Shown here: positions 31,877-42,074 of the stretch, in pieces
Numbering within the stretch: position 1 is the stretch's first letter
Layout of the letters: each line of letters starts with the position of its first letter
Origin: Brevibacterium jeotgali
GTDB lineage: Bacteria; Actinomycetota; Actinomycetes; Actinomycetales; Brevibacteriaceae
Direction: 5' to 3'
Assembly: GCF_900169175.1 (NCBI RefSeq)
Contig: NZ_FXZM01000014.1
Location: forward strand, 1 to 64,000
DNA length: 64,000 bases
The notes under the pieces: model-generated
What the model saw: the letters and a program-made list of their open reading frames with translations, nothing else
What the model was told of the DNA's origin: nothing
Databases searched by the model: none
Program-made: the position numbers and the translations under genes

Positions 31877-33127
31877 TCACGGCGGCAGATCGTTCGGCGG
31901 GGTGAAGTGCCAGAGCCACCCCACCCAGATCATCTGGAGGAGGGTGAAGGCGACCAGCACGATGCCCCGCACGGCCCACGACCGCGACGCGGCGAGCGCC
32001 AGGGCAAGCGGGAACAGCGGCAGGAACAGACGGAGCGTGGACGTCTGCGGCGTGAAGAAGATCAGGAGGTAGAGGCCGTAGCCGACGCAGAACTGCTGGA
32101 GGGTCCTCCCCATCGTCCGTCCCGCCGGAGACACCAGCAGAGCGATGAGGGACAGCGCGAGCACGAGGAGCGTCGGCAGGCTGAGCGGCCCCAACCAGCG
32201 CTCCCCTGCGGTCACCCATTGGCTGACGAGGTGCGTCTCCCCCGTGTGCCACGCGGCCTCCGTGTCCGTGTAGGCGGTCAGCGACCCGGTGCGGATCCAC
32301 GCGTGGAGGGGATGGACGAGCGCCGCGACGCACGACAGGACGCCCAGTGCCCACGATGCCACGACCTCGGCGCGCGGATACGGATCCTCGTGGCGACGGC
32401 GGAAGCGGCTGATGAGGTGGATGAGCATGAAGAACGCGAACGCGACGCCGATCGGCCTCGACAGGTCCATGAGGAAGACCGGCGCGACCGCCCACAGGTA
32501 CCTGCGGCGGACCACCAGGAGCAGCACGAGCGCCTGCAGCAGCAGCGTGAGCGACTCCGCATACGCGGTGCTGAGGATGGGTGAGGCCGGGAAGAACAGG
32601 ACGAACGCCAGACCCGTGAGCGCCCGCCCGTGCGTGGTGACCGTGCGGAACAGGTCGAGGATCACGATGGCGGCCGCAGCGCCGCACACGGTCGACAGGA
32701 CCGGGGCGACGACGGCGAACTCCGAGCCCGTGACCATTGTGATGTCGCGGACCATCATGGGGAAGAGCGGGTAGAACGCCCACTGGTTCTGTGCGATCTC
32801 GCCGGTCGCGTAGACCGGGAGGGCGTCGGGGTAGCCTTCGACCGCGATCGTCTCGTACCAGCCACCGTCCCAGAAGTTCAGGAAATCGTTGAGGGAGGTC
32901 TCCGTGCCGGTCGTCCACGGCGAATCGGGCTGGGTGCGCACGACCATGCCCATGATCCCCAGCGACACGATCCGCGACACGAGGTAGACGCAGAGCGCCT
33001 GCAGCCAGAAGGGCAGGAGGAGCATCGCCTGAGACGCACGGATCAGTCGACCGCGGTGGAAGACGCCCGGGAGGATGCGGGGCGCCGCGTCGACTGTCCG
33101 GGGGGCCCCGCCCGAGGCCGCCCTCAC
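31877..33127 (-). CDS. PIG-V-like membrane mannosyltransferase
   Basis: 416 residues with about eight to nine membrane helices. WDGGWYETIAVEGYP (near residue 75) matches the WDxxWY luminal loop of PIG-V/GT-C-type glycosyltransferases that use polyprenyl-phosphate mannose, and NQWAFYPLFPMMVR follows as in that family. Likely decorates a lipoglycan or protein at the outer face of the membrane; the acceptor is unknown. GTG 33127 overlaps the upstream stop as GTGA, which decides the start. No Shine-Dalgarno, so translation depends on coupling. Confidence 0.75.
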   Translation of the reverse strand: MRAASGGAPRTVDAAPRILPGVFHRGRLIRASQAMLLLPFWLQALCVYLVSRIVSLGIMGMVVRTQPDSPWTTGTETSLNDFLNFWDGGWYETIAVEGYPDALPVYATGEIAQNQWAFYPLFPMMVRDITMVTGSEFAVVAPVLSTVCGAAAAIVILDLFRTVTTHGRALTGLAFVLFFPASPILSTAYAESLTLLLQALVLLLVVRRRYLWAVAPVFLMDLSRPIGVAFAFFMLIHLISRFRRRHEDPYPRAEVVASWALGVLSCVAALVHPLHAWIRTGSLTAYTDTEAAWHTGETHLVSQWVTAGERWLGPLSLPTLLVLALSLIALLVSPAGRTMGRTLQQFCVGYGLYLLIFFTPQTSTLRLFLPLFPLALALAASRSWAVRGIVLVAFTLLQMIWVGWLWHFTPPNDLPP

Positions 33128-33522
33128 AGATCGTGGAAGAAGGTCGCTGCGCCGGAGCCGGTCGCCGCAGACGGCCTCGTCGATGACTCCGCACCCCGGT
33201 CCGTGGGCTCGGTGCCCGGTTCGGGCGGCTGCCCGGTCACCTGCGCGCCCAGGGCCGCCAGTCGCGCGTCCTGGACGGCGATGCGGGCCTGGAGCCGTGA
33301 GAGTGCGTCGTCGACCTCTGCGGGACGGTATCCCCACAGGGTGGGTGTGAAGCGGAGCGCCGCGATGTCACCGGCCCCCGCATCGTTTGTGAGCCGCTGT
33401 GCCGGGGGCACGTCAGTCTCCTCGTCGTCCATCCCACCGTCGAATGCGCCCTGCGCTCCGGCGAAGGCGATGACGAGGACGAAGACGGCTGCGCACACTC
33501 CGAGGATGATCCACATCGGCAT
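33124..33522 (-). CDS. Small membrane-anchored DivIVA-motif protein (Rv1209-type)
   Basis: 132 residues. One N-terminal helix (3-23), then an acidic linker, then RFTPTLWGYRPAEVDDALSR (about 57-76), the N-terminal DivIVA/Wag31 motif with a predicted short coiled coil (to about 93) and a Ser/Thr/Pro tail. Likely a peripheral component of cell-envelope growth machinery. It is coupled to the PIG-V-like gene. Confidence 0.72.
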   Translation of the reverse strand: MPMWIILGVCAAVFVLVIAFAGAQGAFDGGMDDEETDVPPAQRLTNDAGAGDIAALRFTPTLWGYRPAEVDDALSRLQARIAVQDARLAALGAQVTGQPPEPGTEPTDRGAESSTRPSAATGSGAATFFHDL

Positions 33523-33572
33523 GCGCCCATGCTCTCACAGGGAGACGAGCCGAGTGCACAGCGCAGGTGCAG

Positions 33573-33605
33573 GCTCCGGCCCGGCCCCAGCGCGGCAGCC
33601 GGAGC
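33573..33605 (-). terminator. Hairpin after the folP-like gene
   Basis: GCTCCGGC pairs with GCCGGAGC over a 17-nt loop in the 128-nt gap between folP-like and DivIVA-like genes. It could reduce read-through from the dapE operon. Confidence 0.35.
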
Positions 33606-33650
33606 GGAGTGCGCTCAGGCCACGGTGTGCGCTCATTCTCCGGCCGGGCC

Positions 33651-34583
33651 TCAGCGCAGGCCGCGGACGCTGCGGCGGGGCTGCGCCGTCCCGAGGATCG
33701 CCCCGATCATATCGACCACCTGCACCGTGGCCACGGCATCGTGGGCGCGGATCACGGCGACTCCGTGCTCCACCGCGTAGGCCGTGGCTGCGAGCGTGGC
33801 GGGCAGCCGCTGCTCGGGCACGTCCGCGTCCACGGACTCGCCGATGAAGTCCTTCCGCGAGATCGCGAGCAGCACCGGCATGCCGTGGTCGGCGAAGGCC
33901 CCGATGTGCTTCAGCACGCTCAGCGAGTGCCGCGTGTTCTTCCCGAAGTCCGGGGTGGGGTCCAGCAGGATCCGCTCGGGCGGGACCCCGACGGACCGGG
34001 CGCGCTCAGCCAGTGTGAGGACGCCGTCCAGTGCATCGTCGACGACGTCCTCGGGCAGCAGGCCGTAGCGGCTGCGGTGGGCGTCCGTCCGGGGGTCCAG
34101 GCCCCCCGTGTGCGAGCAGACGAGGCCGGCCCCCGCCTCGGCGGCCACGAACGGCAGATCCGGGTCCGCGCCGGCCCAGGTGTCGTTGACGATGTCGGCT
34201 CCGACCGCGACGGCTGCCCGCGCCACGGGTGCCCTGTAGGTGTCCGCGGAGATGACCAGGTCAGGGATCTCCTCACGGATCGCCTCGATGACCGGGCAGA
34301 TGCGTCCGATCTCCTCCTCGACGCCCACGCGGGGTCCGCGGCCGGCGCGCACTCCCCCGATGTCGACGATCCGGGCACCCGCTGCGTGGGCGTCGGCCGC
34401 GGCGCGGACCGCCGCCTCGGTCGTGGGCGCTGCCGTGTAGAAGGAGTCGATCGATCGGTTGATGACCGCCATGACGACGGGCCGCCCGGGGCCGGCGGTG
34501 AGGCGGCCGATCCGCAGGACGGCATCAGGCGCCGCCGAGGCCCCCGGGCCTCCGGGGCCGGCACGGGTCTGGTCGTGTCTCAT
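33651..34583 (-). CDS. Dihydropteroate synthase homologue (FolP2-type)
   Basis: 310 residues, TIM-barrel DHPS fold. Conserved strands are present (VINRSIDSFY, ARIVDIGGVRAG, SADTYRAPVA, ADIVNDTWAG, LLAISRKDFIGE, VIRAHDAVAT), but the substrate loops NVTPDSFSDGG and DVGGESTRPGA of true FolP read NRSIDSFYTA and DIGGVRAGRG. This is the mycobacterial FolP2 pattern; FolP2 does not complement folP1 there. Function may be unrelated to folate. ATG 34583 overlaps the LOG stop (ATGA). Confidence 0.82.
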   Translation of the reverse strand: MRHDQTRAGPGGPGASAAPDAVLRIGRLTAGPGRPVVMAVINRSIDSFYTAAPTTEAAVRAAADAHAAGARIVDIGGVRAGRGPRVGVEEEIGRICPVIEAIREEIPDLVISADTYRAPVARAAVAVGADIVNDTWAGADPDLPFVAAEAGAGLVCSHTGGLDPRTDAHRSRYGLLPEDVVDDALDGVLTLAERARSVGVPPERILLDPTPDFGKNTRHSLSVLKHIGAFADHGMPVLLAISRKDFIGESVDADVPEQRLPATLAATAYAVEHGVAVIRAHDAVATVQVVDMIGAILGTAQPRRSVRGLR

Positions 34584-35368
34584 GCAGTGCCGGTTCCGTC
34601 GGTGGGTGGGTCCTCCTCCGTGGGCGATCCGGCGGCCGCGCCTGCGGCACGGGGAAGTCCCGGGGCGAGGGCGGCGAGCGCCTCGTCCGCAGTGTCGACC
34701 AGCTGGAAGAGATCCATGTCCGTGGGGGCGATGACGCCTCGACCCACCAGTGTGGTGCGCATCCAGTCGACGAGTCCGCCCCAGAACTCCGTGCCCACCA
34801 GCACGATCGGGAACCGCGTGATCGTGCCCGTCTGCACCAGCGTGAGCGCTTCGAAGAGCTCGTCCAGGGTCCCGAAGCCGCCGGGCAGGACGACGAAGCC
34901 GCGCGCATACTTCACGAACATCGTCTTGCGCACGAAGAAGTAGCGGAACTCGATGCCCAGGTCCACGGAGTCGTTGAGGCCGGCTTCGAAGGGCAGCTCG
35001 ATGCCGAGTCCCACGGAGACCCCGTCCGCGTCGACCGCTCCCCTGTTGCCCGCCTCCATGATGCCGGGGCCTCCGCCGGTGATGACCGCGCAGCCCGACG
35101 CGACGATGCCGCGGGCGATGTCGCCGGCCAGCGCGTACTCCTCAGTCCCCTCCCGCAGGCGGGCGGAGCCGAAGAGGGACACGGCCGGGCCCAGCTCTGC
35201 GAGGGTGCCGAAGCCCTCGACGAACTCCGATTGGATCCGCAGCACGCGCCACGGGTCGCTGTGGGCCCAGTCGGAGCTCGCATCCCGATCGAGCAGTCGC
35301 TGATCCGCAGTCCACGGAGGGACCTGCGATCCGCGCACGACGGGACCCGTCACGCGGCGACGGCTCAT
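34580..35368 (-). CDS. LOG family (TIGR00730) Rossmann-fold protein
   Basis: 262 residues. GGGPGIMEAGNRGA and PGGFGTLDELFE are the phosphate-binding and catalytic signatures of cytokinin-activating LOG phosphoribohydrolases; bacterial members cleave AMP-like nucleotides to base and ribose phosphate. Physiological role here is unclear. ATG 35368 overlaps the dapE stop (ATGA); an ATG seven codons upstream lies in dapE and is rejected. C-terminal tail is Pro/Thr/Glu-rich. Confidence 0.88.
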   Translation of the reverse strand: MSRRRVTGPVVRGSQVPPWTADQRLLDRDASSDWAHSDPWRVLRIQSEFVEGFGTLAELGPAVSLFGSARLREGTEEYALAGDIARGIVASGCAVITGGGPGIMEAGNRGAVDADGVSVGLGIELPFEAGLNDSVDLGIEFRYFFVRKTMFVKYARGFVVLPGGFGTLDELFEALTLVQTGTITRFPIVLVGTEFWGGLVDWMRTTLVGRGVIAPTDMDLFQLVDTADEALAALAPGLPRAAGAAAGSPTEEDPPTDGTGTA

Positions 35369-36528
35369 CGTGCGTCCTCGTCCGCCCACGCGGGGGCCGG
35401 GGCCGTCGGCTCGAGGAAGGCGAGGAGTGCGGAGGAGGCGGCCAGGACCTCGGCGGCGGGCACGTGCTCGTCCGCACGGTGGGCGAAGAGCGGATCACCC
35501 GGCCCGAAGTTGAGGGCGGGGACGCCCAGCGCACTGAAGCGGGCGACGTCCGTCCACCCGAGCTTCGGGGCGACCGGAGCACCGACCGCGTCCGCGAACG
35601 CCTGCGCGGTGGGCCTGTCCAGACCGGGTCGTGCTCCCTCGGAGAGGTCGACGACGGTGACGTCGAAGCCGGCGAAGAGCTCGCGCAGGCGGGCCTCGGC
35701 CTCGGCACCCGTGGTCGACGGGGCGAAGCGGTGGTTCACGACAACGGTGCAGGCGTCCGGCACGACGTTGCCGGCGACTCCCCCGCTGATGCCCACGGCG
35801 GACAGGGACTCGCGATAGTCGAGGCCGTCGACGGTGACGGTGCGCTCCTCGTAGTCGGCCAGTGCCGCGAGGATCGGTGCCGCGGCATGGATCGCATTCA
35901 CCCCCATGAACGCGCGGGCGGAGTGGGCACGCACGCCCGAGGTCGTCACCTCGACGCGGATGGTGCCGTTGCAGCCGCCCTCGATGCCCGCGTTGGACGG
36001 TTCGCCGAGGATCGCGAGGTCGGCTGCCAGCATCTGCGGGTGGTCTGCGGCGAGGCGACCGAGTCCGTTGAGAGAGGCGTCGACCTCCTCATGGTCGTAG
36101 AACACCCACGTGACGTCGCGGGTGGGCGCGCGCAGTGCGCGGGCGACGGCGAGCTGCATGGCCACCCCCGCCTTCATATCGCACGCTCCCCGGCCCCAGA
36201 CGACCTCCCGGCCGTCGAGGACGCGGCGGTCGGTGGGCAGGTTGTCCTCGACGGGGACGGTGTCGAGGTGACCCGCGACCAGGACGCGTTCGCGAAGACC
36301 CAGGGAGGTGCGCGCGATGAGGGCATCGCCGTTGCGCACGATCTCCAGCTCAGGTCCCCCGCCTGCGGAGAGCTCCCTGAGGACCGCCTCGACGGCGTCC
36401 GCGATCCGGGCTTCGTCGCCGGACACGGACGGGATGTCGCAGAGGCGGGCGGTGAGCTCGACGGGGTCGTCGAGGGCTGCGCCGAGGGCAGCGGAGTCAC
36501 GGGCCGCAGGGTGGGCGGGAGGGGTCAT
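35365..36528 (-). CDS. dapE: Succinyl-diaminopimelate desuccinylase
   Basis: 387 residues, M20 metallopeptidase fold. Metal ligands are visible in [14 protein letters not shown] (His, Asp), [12 protein letters not shown] (Asp), YDHEEVDAS (Glu pair), ILGEPSN (Glu) and [10 protein letters not shown] (His). It releases succinate from N-succinyl-LL-diaminopimelate in the lysine/peptidoglycan pathway. First gene of a dapE-LOG-folP-like operon, divergent from dapD. TAGGCT ends 6 nt before the ATG and no Shine-Dalgarno is seen, so it is probably leaderless. Confidence 0.93.
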   Translation of the reverse strand: MTPPAHPAARDSAALGAALDDPVELTARLCDIPSVSGDEARIADAVEAVLRELSAGGGPELEIVRNGDALIARTSLGLRERVLVAGHLDTVPVEDNLPTDRRVLDGREVVWGRGACDMKAGVAMQLAVARALRAPTRDVTWVFYDHEEVDASLNGLGRLAADHPQMLAADLAILGEPSNAGIEGGCNGTIRVEVTTSGVRAHSARAFMGVNAIHAAAPILAALADYEERTVTVDGLDYRESLSAVGISGGVAGNVVPDACTVVVNHRFAPSTTGAEAEARLRELFAGFDVTVVDLSEGARPGLDRPTAQAFADAVGAPVAPKLGWTDVARFSALGVPALNFGPGDPLFAHRADEHVPAAEVLAASSALLAFLEPTAPAPAWADEDAR

Positions 36529-36534
36529 GCCGCC

Positions 36535-36565
36535 AGCCTACCGCCGGGTCTCGGACCGGTAGGCT
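36535..36565. promoter_or_regulatory. Mirror-image divergent leaderless promoters of dapE and dapD
   Basis: TAGGCT occurs on the - strand at 36535-36540 (6 nt from the dapE ATG) and on the + strand at 36560-36565 (7 nt from the dapD ATG). Both lie in a 9-bp perfect inverted repeat (AGCCTACCG/CGGTAGGCT) with a 13-bp spacer. The two -10 boxes are 19 bp apart, so RNA polymerase can hardly occupy both. Confidence 0.6.
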
Positions 36566-36572
36566 GGGCCTC

Positions 36573-37520
36573 ATGACAGCACGATTCGCAGCAGGCGTGG
36601 GCCTGCGCACAGCACACGACAGCACCGTCCTCTCCGTCTGGTACCCCGCCCCCGTACTCCGGGACACCCCGGAGGATGCCGAGGCCGCGGCGAACGCCGC
36701 GTTCGACTCCGCCGTGCTCGAACCGCTCACGGGTGCCGATGACCTGCGCGGGACCACCGCGGACGTCGTCACGACGGTCATCGACCTGGACGTTCCGCCG
36801 GCGGATGCCGCTGACGGCTACCTGCGCCTGCACGCGCTCTCGCACCGTCTCGTCGCACCGAACACGCAGAACCTCGAGGGGCTCTTCGGCTCCCTCAACA
36901 ACGTGGTCTGGACGTCGGCCGGCGCGTGCGCGATCGAGGGCTTCGACGTCGTGCGTGCGAAGCTCACCGCGAAGTACGGACAGGTCGCCGTGTACGGCGT
37001 CGACAAGTTCCCCCGCATGACCGACTTCGTCGTCCCGTCGGGCGTGCGGATCGGCGACGCGGACCGTGTGCGCCTGGGTGCTCACCTGGCCGAGGGCACC
37101 GTCGTGATGCACGAGGGCTTCGTGAACTTCAACGCGGGCACGCTGGGCAGCGCGATGATCGAGGGGCGCATCTCGCAGGGCGTCGTCGTGGGCGACGGGA
37201 CGGACGTGGGCGGCGGCGCCTCCATCATGGGCACACTGTCCGGCGGCAACGCGCTCAAGATCACTGTCGGAGAAGGGACCCTGCTGGGCGCGAACTCCGG
37301 CATCGGCATCTCCCTGGGCGACAACTGCATCGTCGAGGCGGGGCTCTACATCACAGCCGGCACCCCCGTCGCCGTCGTGACCGACGGCGATCGCGTCGTG
37401 AAGGCGATCGAACTGTCCGGGGCGGACGGCGTGCTGCTGCGCCGCAACGGCCGGACCGGCGGCGTCGAGGCGCATGCACGCACAGACAAGGGCATCGAGC
37501 TCAACCCCGACCTGCACTGA
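36573..37520 (+). CDS. dapD: Tetrahydrodipicolinate N-succinyltransferase
   Basis: 315 residues. The actinobacterial DapD type: a ~110-residue N-terminal domain, then a left-handed beta-helix of hexapeptide repeats (about 150-270, e.g. [34 protein letters not shown]) and a short tail. It transfers succinate from succinyl-CoA in diaminopimelate synthesis, one step before DapC and two before DapE; both are in this window. Leaderless promoter shared with dapE. A strong terminator follows. Confidence 0.93.
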   Translation: MTARFAAGVGLRTAHDSTVLSVWYPAPVLRDTPEDAEAAANAAFDSAVLEPLTGADDLRGTTADVVTTVIDLDVPPADAADGYLRLHALSHRLVAPNTQNLEGLFGSLNNVVWTSAGACAIEGFDVVRAKLTAKYGQVAVYGVDKFPRMTDFVVPSGVRIGDADRVRLGAHLAEGTVVMHEGFVNFNAGTLGSAMIEGRISQGVVVGDGTDVGGGASIMGTLSGGNALKITVGEGTLLGANSGIGISLGDNCIVEAGLYITAGTPVAVVTDGDRVVKAIELSGADGVLLRRNGRTGGVEAHARTDKGIELNPDLH

Positions 37521-37580
37521 GGTCGATGCTCGTCCTCAGCTGACGCGAGCCGGAGCCTGGTTCAGGGCATCCAGCACATG

Positions 37581-37611
37581 AGAAGGTGGGTCCGTCCCGG
37601 ACCCACCTTCT
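37581..37611 (+). terminator. Strong intrinsic terminator of dapD
   Basis: AGAAGGTGGGTCC pairs perfectly with the complement at 37599-37611, with one further G-C pair at the loop, followed by TTCTT-like pyrimidines. It begins 61 nt after the dapD stop. Confidence 0.75.
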
Positions 37612-37633
37612 TCGTCCACATCTGCGAGAGTCC

Positions 37634-38884
37634 ATGAGCACCCATCCGTCCGTTCCGCCGCAGCCGCCGACCCCCGCCGCCGTGATGCCGCGCGCACTTG
37701 CACCGGATATGGCTCGCGGCTTCATGCTGCTGCTCATCGCGATCGCGAACGTGTCGTGGCACCTCTGGGGTCACCCCACGGGGCTGACGTCCGCGCACCC
37801 CACGGACGGCGGACCGCTCGACACCGCTCTCGCCACGCTGTCGATCATCTTCGTCGACGGCCGCATCTATCCGATGTTCGCGTTCCTGTTCGGCTACGGC
37901 ATGGTCCAGTTCGCGCGTTCGCGCACTGCACGGGGCCTGCCGCAGGAGTCGATCGGTCGGATGCTCGTGCGGCGACATCTGTGGCTGATCGTGTTCGGCT
38001 TCGTGCACGCACTCCTGCTCTTCAACGGTGATGTGCTGGGCGCCTACGGGCTGACCGGGATCGTGATCGGCGCACTCCTCTTCCGACGCACGGACCGGAC
38101 GCTGAAGATCGTCTCCTGGATCTTCGCGGGGCTCCTTGCCGTCTTCGCGCTCCTCACCGGCGCAGCGGCCGCTCTCATGCTCCTCCTGCCGCCCGAGGTG
38201 AAGGACGAGATCAGCGCGGCCATGGGCGACCAGGGGATGACGGAGATGTTCTCCGGCCAGTCCAACTACCTCCTCGCTGCCCTCACCCGCGGAGGGATGT
38301 GGCTCGCGTCCACTCCCGGCACGCTGCTCATGCTCACGTTCCCGCTGGCGATCGTGCTGGGCTGGCTCGCAGCGCGCCACGGGCTGCTCGATGCACCCGC
38401 CGCCCATCGACGCGCGCTCGGACGCATCGCTGTGTGGGGCATCGTCATCGGCGCGGCGGGTGCCCTGCCCGACGCACTCCTCTTCGTGGGAGCGATACCG
38501 ATGCCGGAGATGATCGCGTGGGCCTTCAGCGGCCTCAACGCGCTCACCGGCGTCGCGGGCGGCATCGGCTATGCGGCGCTGTTCGGTCTGCTCGCGATGC
38601 GGATCGGGCCCGAACCCGGTGTGATCGGACGTGCTGTCACCGGCATCGGACGCCGGTCACTGAGCTTCTACCTGTTCCAGTCCGTCATCTTCGCCCCGCT
38701 GCTGACCGCCTGGGGATTCGGGCTCGGGCAGCACATCGGCACGACCACCGCGTTCGCGATCGCGGTCGGCGTGTGGCTCCTGTCGCTCGTGCTCGCCCTC
38801 ATGCTCGATGCGCAGAACAGGCGCGGCCCCGCTGAAGTCCTGCTGCGCCGGCTCACCTACGGCAGGGACGATCCTGCTCGGTGA
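37634..38884 (+). CDS. DUF418 (YeiB-type) membrane protein
   Basis: 416 residues with about nine to ten membrane helices. An N-terminal acyltransferase_3-like half (DMARGFMLLLIAIANVSWHLW, then FGYGMVQFARSR and RRHLWLIVFGFVHALL) and a C-terminal DUF418 domain (IGRRSLSFYLFQSVIFAPLL) are typical. Likely an envelope acyl-transfer or transport function; substrate unknown. ATG 37634 has GAGAG close upstream; ATG 37685 (MPRALAPDMARG) is a plausible alternative. It starts 22 nt after the dapD terminator, so its promoter must overlap the terminator or it depends on read-through. Confidence 0.8.
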   Translation: MSTHPSVPPQPPTPAAVMPRALAPDMARGFMLLLIAIANVSWHLWGHPTGLTSAHPTDGGPLDTALATLSIIFVDGRIYPMFAFLFGYGMVQFARSRTARGLPQESIGRMLVRRHLWLIVFGFVHALLLFNGDVLGAYGLTGIVIGALLFRRTDRTLKIVSWIFAGLLAVFALLTGAAAALMLLLPPEVKDEISAAMGDQGMTEMFSGQSNYLLAALTRGGMWLASTPGTLLMLTFPLAIVLGWLAARHGLLDAPAAHRRALGRIAVWGIVIGAAGALPDALLFVGAIPMPEMIAWAFSGLNALTGVAGGIGYAALFGLLAMRIGPEPGVIGRAVTGIGRRSLSFYLFQSVIFAPLLTAWGFGLGQHIGTTTAFAIAVGVWLLSLVLALMLDAQNRRGPAEVLLRRLTYGRDDPAR

Positions 38885-38935
38885 ACGACGCAGTGCGCGC
38901 CCCTCCTCCTCTCTCACAGTCCCTCCCCACGACAA

Positions 38936-38991
38936 CGAGTAAGAGCGATCCGGCCCCATCCACGTGGATGGGGCCGGATCGCTCTTACTCG
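38936..38991. terminator. Perfect 56-bp palindrome, bidirectional terminator
   Basis: All 28 bases from 38936 to 38963 pair with 38964-38991 without a mismatch; the centre is CACGTG. It lies 51 nt after the DUF418 stop and 84 nt from the convergent citrate synthase stop. As RNA on either strand it makes a ~26-bp stem. Confidence 0.8.
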
Positions 38992-39028
38992 GCGTGCTGC
39001 CTCAGGTGAGGATCAGAGAGTGTAAGGG

Positions 39029-39065
39029 TGTCAGCTGCATCGGTCGTGTCAGCTGCCTCAGTCGC
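39029..39065. repeat. 18-bp imperfect tandem repeat before the gltA stop
   Basis: TGTCAGCTGC occurs at 39029 and 39047 with similar flanks (TCGGTCG, TCAGTCG), directly after the 56-bp palindrome. Confidence 0.45.
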
Positions 39066-39075
39066 GTCCGCTGGA

Positions 39076-40362
<1,287 letters not shown>

Positions 40363-40422
40363 GCGGGCACCTCTCGTCTTCAGAGTTCAGGGGTGGCTGT
40401 GAATGGTTTCAGAGTCCCCTGC

Positions 40423-40428
40423 AGACTA
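40423..40428 (-). promoter_or_regulatory. -10 hexamer TAGTCT for gltA
   Basis: Lies in the 141-nt spacer between dapC and gltA, 60 nt before the gltA ATG. Confidence 0.4.
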
Positions 40429-40503
40429 GCCGAACTGTCTGCGGCAGATGAAATCACGCTCCCACCGTGTACAATGCGCCCGCGAGGCCGCGGGGAGCAG
40501 CTC

Positions 40504-41628
40504 TCAGACGGCGTCGCGCAGCCGGGCTGCGGCCGTCCCGATCGCCTCATCCGAGGCGGTGAGAGCGATGCGCACATGGCGGGCGCCGGCATCGCCGTAG
40601 AAGGCCCCGGGGCCTGCGATGATCCCCCGTCCGGCCAGCGCGCCGATCGTCTCCCAGCAGTCCTCGTCACGCGTGGCCCAGAGGTAGAGGCCCGCCTCGG
40701 AGTGGTCGATCCGGGCACCGAACGCCTCGACCGCCGGACGCAGCGCGTCGCGACGAGCGCGGTAGAGCTCCTTCTGCGCCACCACATGGTCCTCGTCGTC
40801 CAGTGCCGCGATCATCGCGGCCTGCACAGGACCGGGCACGATCATCCCCGCGTGCTTGCGGGAGGTCGTGAGGTTCGCGACCAGATCGGCATCGCCCGCG
40901 AGGAACGCCCCGCGATACCCCGCGAGGTTCGACTGCTTGGACAGCGAATACACGGACAGGACGCCGGAGTGGTCGTCACCGACGACGCGGGGGTCGAGGA
41001 TGCCGGGCGCGGTGTCCGCGCCCTCCCAACCGAGTCGGGCATAGCACTCGTCGGAGGCGACGATCACGCCCGCCTCGCGCGCGACCGTCACGACCTCGCG
41101 CAGGGTGTCCACGTCGAGCACCCTGCCGGTCGGGTTGCCGGGCGAATTGATCCAGAGCAGGCCCACGCCGTCCAGTGGGGCGCCGGCGAGCACGTCATCG
41201 ACGTCGATCACCCGAGAGGCGACCTGCGCGAGCGTCGCGCCCATCGCGTACGTCGGGTAGGCGGCGGCGGGGTGTGCCACATCGAGTCCGAGCTGACGCA
41301 GGCCCAGCAGGGTGGGCAGCCACGCCACAGCCTCCTTCGATCCGACCAGCGGCAGGATCTGCGTGGCCGGGTCGACCGAGGCGCCGAACACGCGGGCGTA
41401 CCAGGAGGAGATCGCACCACGCAGCGCGTCGGTGCCGACGGTGGTCGGATACCCGGGCCAGTCAGCGGCATCGGCCAGCGCTCGACGCACGACGTCCGGG
41501 GTCGGATCGACGGGAGTGCCGATCGAGAGATCACACGCGCCGCCGGGATGTGCGGCAGCCGTCTTCCGGTAGGGCGTGAGGCTGTCCCACGGGTAACCGG
41601 GCAGGGCGAGTCCGAAGGAAGAGGTCAT
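40504..41628 (-). CDS. dapC: Succinyldiaminopimelate transaminase
   Basis: 374 residues, class I/II PLP aminotransferase. SVYSLSKQSNLAGYRGAFLA carries the PLP Lys; WINSPGNPTGRVL and SDECYARLGW carry the PLP-contacting Asn and Asp/Tyr; the C-terminal Arg is in HVRIALT. Position next to the 7Fe ferredoxin (Rv1178-Rv1177 order) supports DapC, completing DapD-DapC-DapE. It starts 10 nt after the ferredoxin stop without a clear Shine-Dalgarno. Confidence 0.9.
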   Translation of the reverse strand: MTSSFGLALPGYPWDSLTPYRKTAAAHPGGACDLSIGTPVDPTPDVVRRALADAADWPGYPTTVGTDALRGAISSWYARVFGASVDPATQILPLVGSKEAVAWLPTLLGLRQLGLDVAHPAAAYPTYAMGATLAQVASRVIDVDDVLAGAPLDGVGLLWINSPGNPTGRVLDVDTLREVVTVAREAGVIVASDECYARLGWEGADTAPGILDPRVVGDDHSGVLSVYSLSKQSNLAGYRGAFLAGDADLVANLTTSRKHAGMIVPGPVQAAMIAALDDEDHVVAQKELYRARRDALRPAVEAFGARIDHSEAGLYLWATRDEDCWETIGALAGRGIIAGPGAFYGDAGARHVRIALTASDEAIGTAAARLRDAV

Positions 41629-41638
41629 GGCTGCGGGC

Positions 41639-41968
41639 TCAGTCGTGCGACTGCGGAGGCAGGGCCGCGATCAGCGGGTGGTCCGTGCCGGTGTTGCCGA
41701 GCTTCGCGGCGCCTCCCGGCGAGCCGAGGTCGTCGAAGAAGTCGACGTTGGCGTTGTAGTACTCCGCCCACTCCTCGGGGACATCGTCCTCGTAGTAGAT
41801 CGCTTCGACCGGGCAGACCGGCTCGCACGCGCCGCAATCCACGCATTCGTCCGGGTGGATGTACAGGCTGCGTTCGCCTTCATAGATGCAGTCCACCGGG
41901 CATTCGTCAATGCACGCCTTGTCCTTGAGGTCCACACACGGCTGCGCGATGACGTACGTCACTGTCAT
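41639..41968 (-). CDS. fdxA: 7Fe-8S ferredoxin (FdxA/FdxC-type)
   Basis: 109 residues. Cluster cysteines are in QPCVDLKDKACIDECPVDC and CVDCGACEPVCP, the arrangement of 3Fe-4S plus 4Fe-4S ferredoxins, with the usual YYEDDVPEEW that follows. Low-potential electron carrier. ATG 41968 has AGGAG 3-4 nt upstream. A TACCCT -10 at 42002-42007 would give a ~28-nt leader. Cotranscribed with dapC. Confidence 0.93.
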   Translation of the reverse strand: MTVTYVIAQPCVDLKDKACIDECPVDCIYEGERSLYIHPDECVDCGACEPVCPVEAIYYEDDVPEEWAEYYNANVDFFDDLGSPGGAAKLGNTGTDHPLIAALPPQSHD

Positions 41969-42001
41969 GTCTCCTAGGGCTGAGGATCTACTCCGCACCC
42001 C

Positions 42002-42007
42002 AGGGTA
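42002..42007 (-). promoter_or_regulatory. -10 hexamer TACCCT for fdxA-dapC
   Basis: TANNNT match 33 nt upstream of the fdxA ATG, divergent from the GNAT promoter. Confidence 0.4.
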
Positions 42008-42034
42008 CTCCCCTTAGAGTGGGAAGGTCCCGCG

Positions 42035-42040
42035 TACGAT
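42035..42040 (+). promoter_or_regulatory. -10 hexamer TACGAT for the GNAT gene
   Basis: 34 nt upstream of the ATG at 42075; leader about 28 nt including an AGAGG Shine-Dalgarno. Confidence 0.4.
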
Positions 42041-42074
42041 CGCTCCGATCCCCCGAACGAAGCAGAGGTCACAC

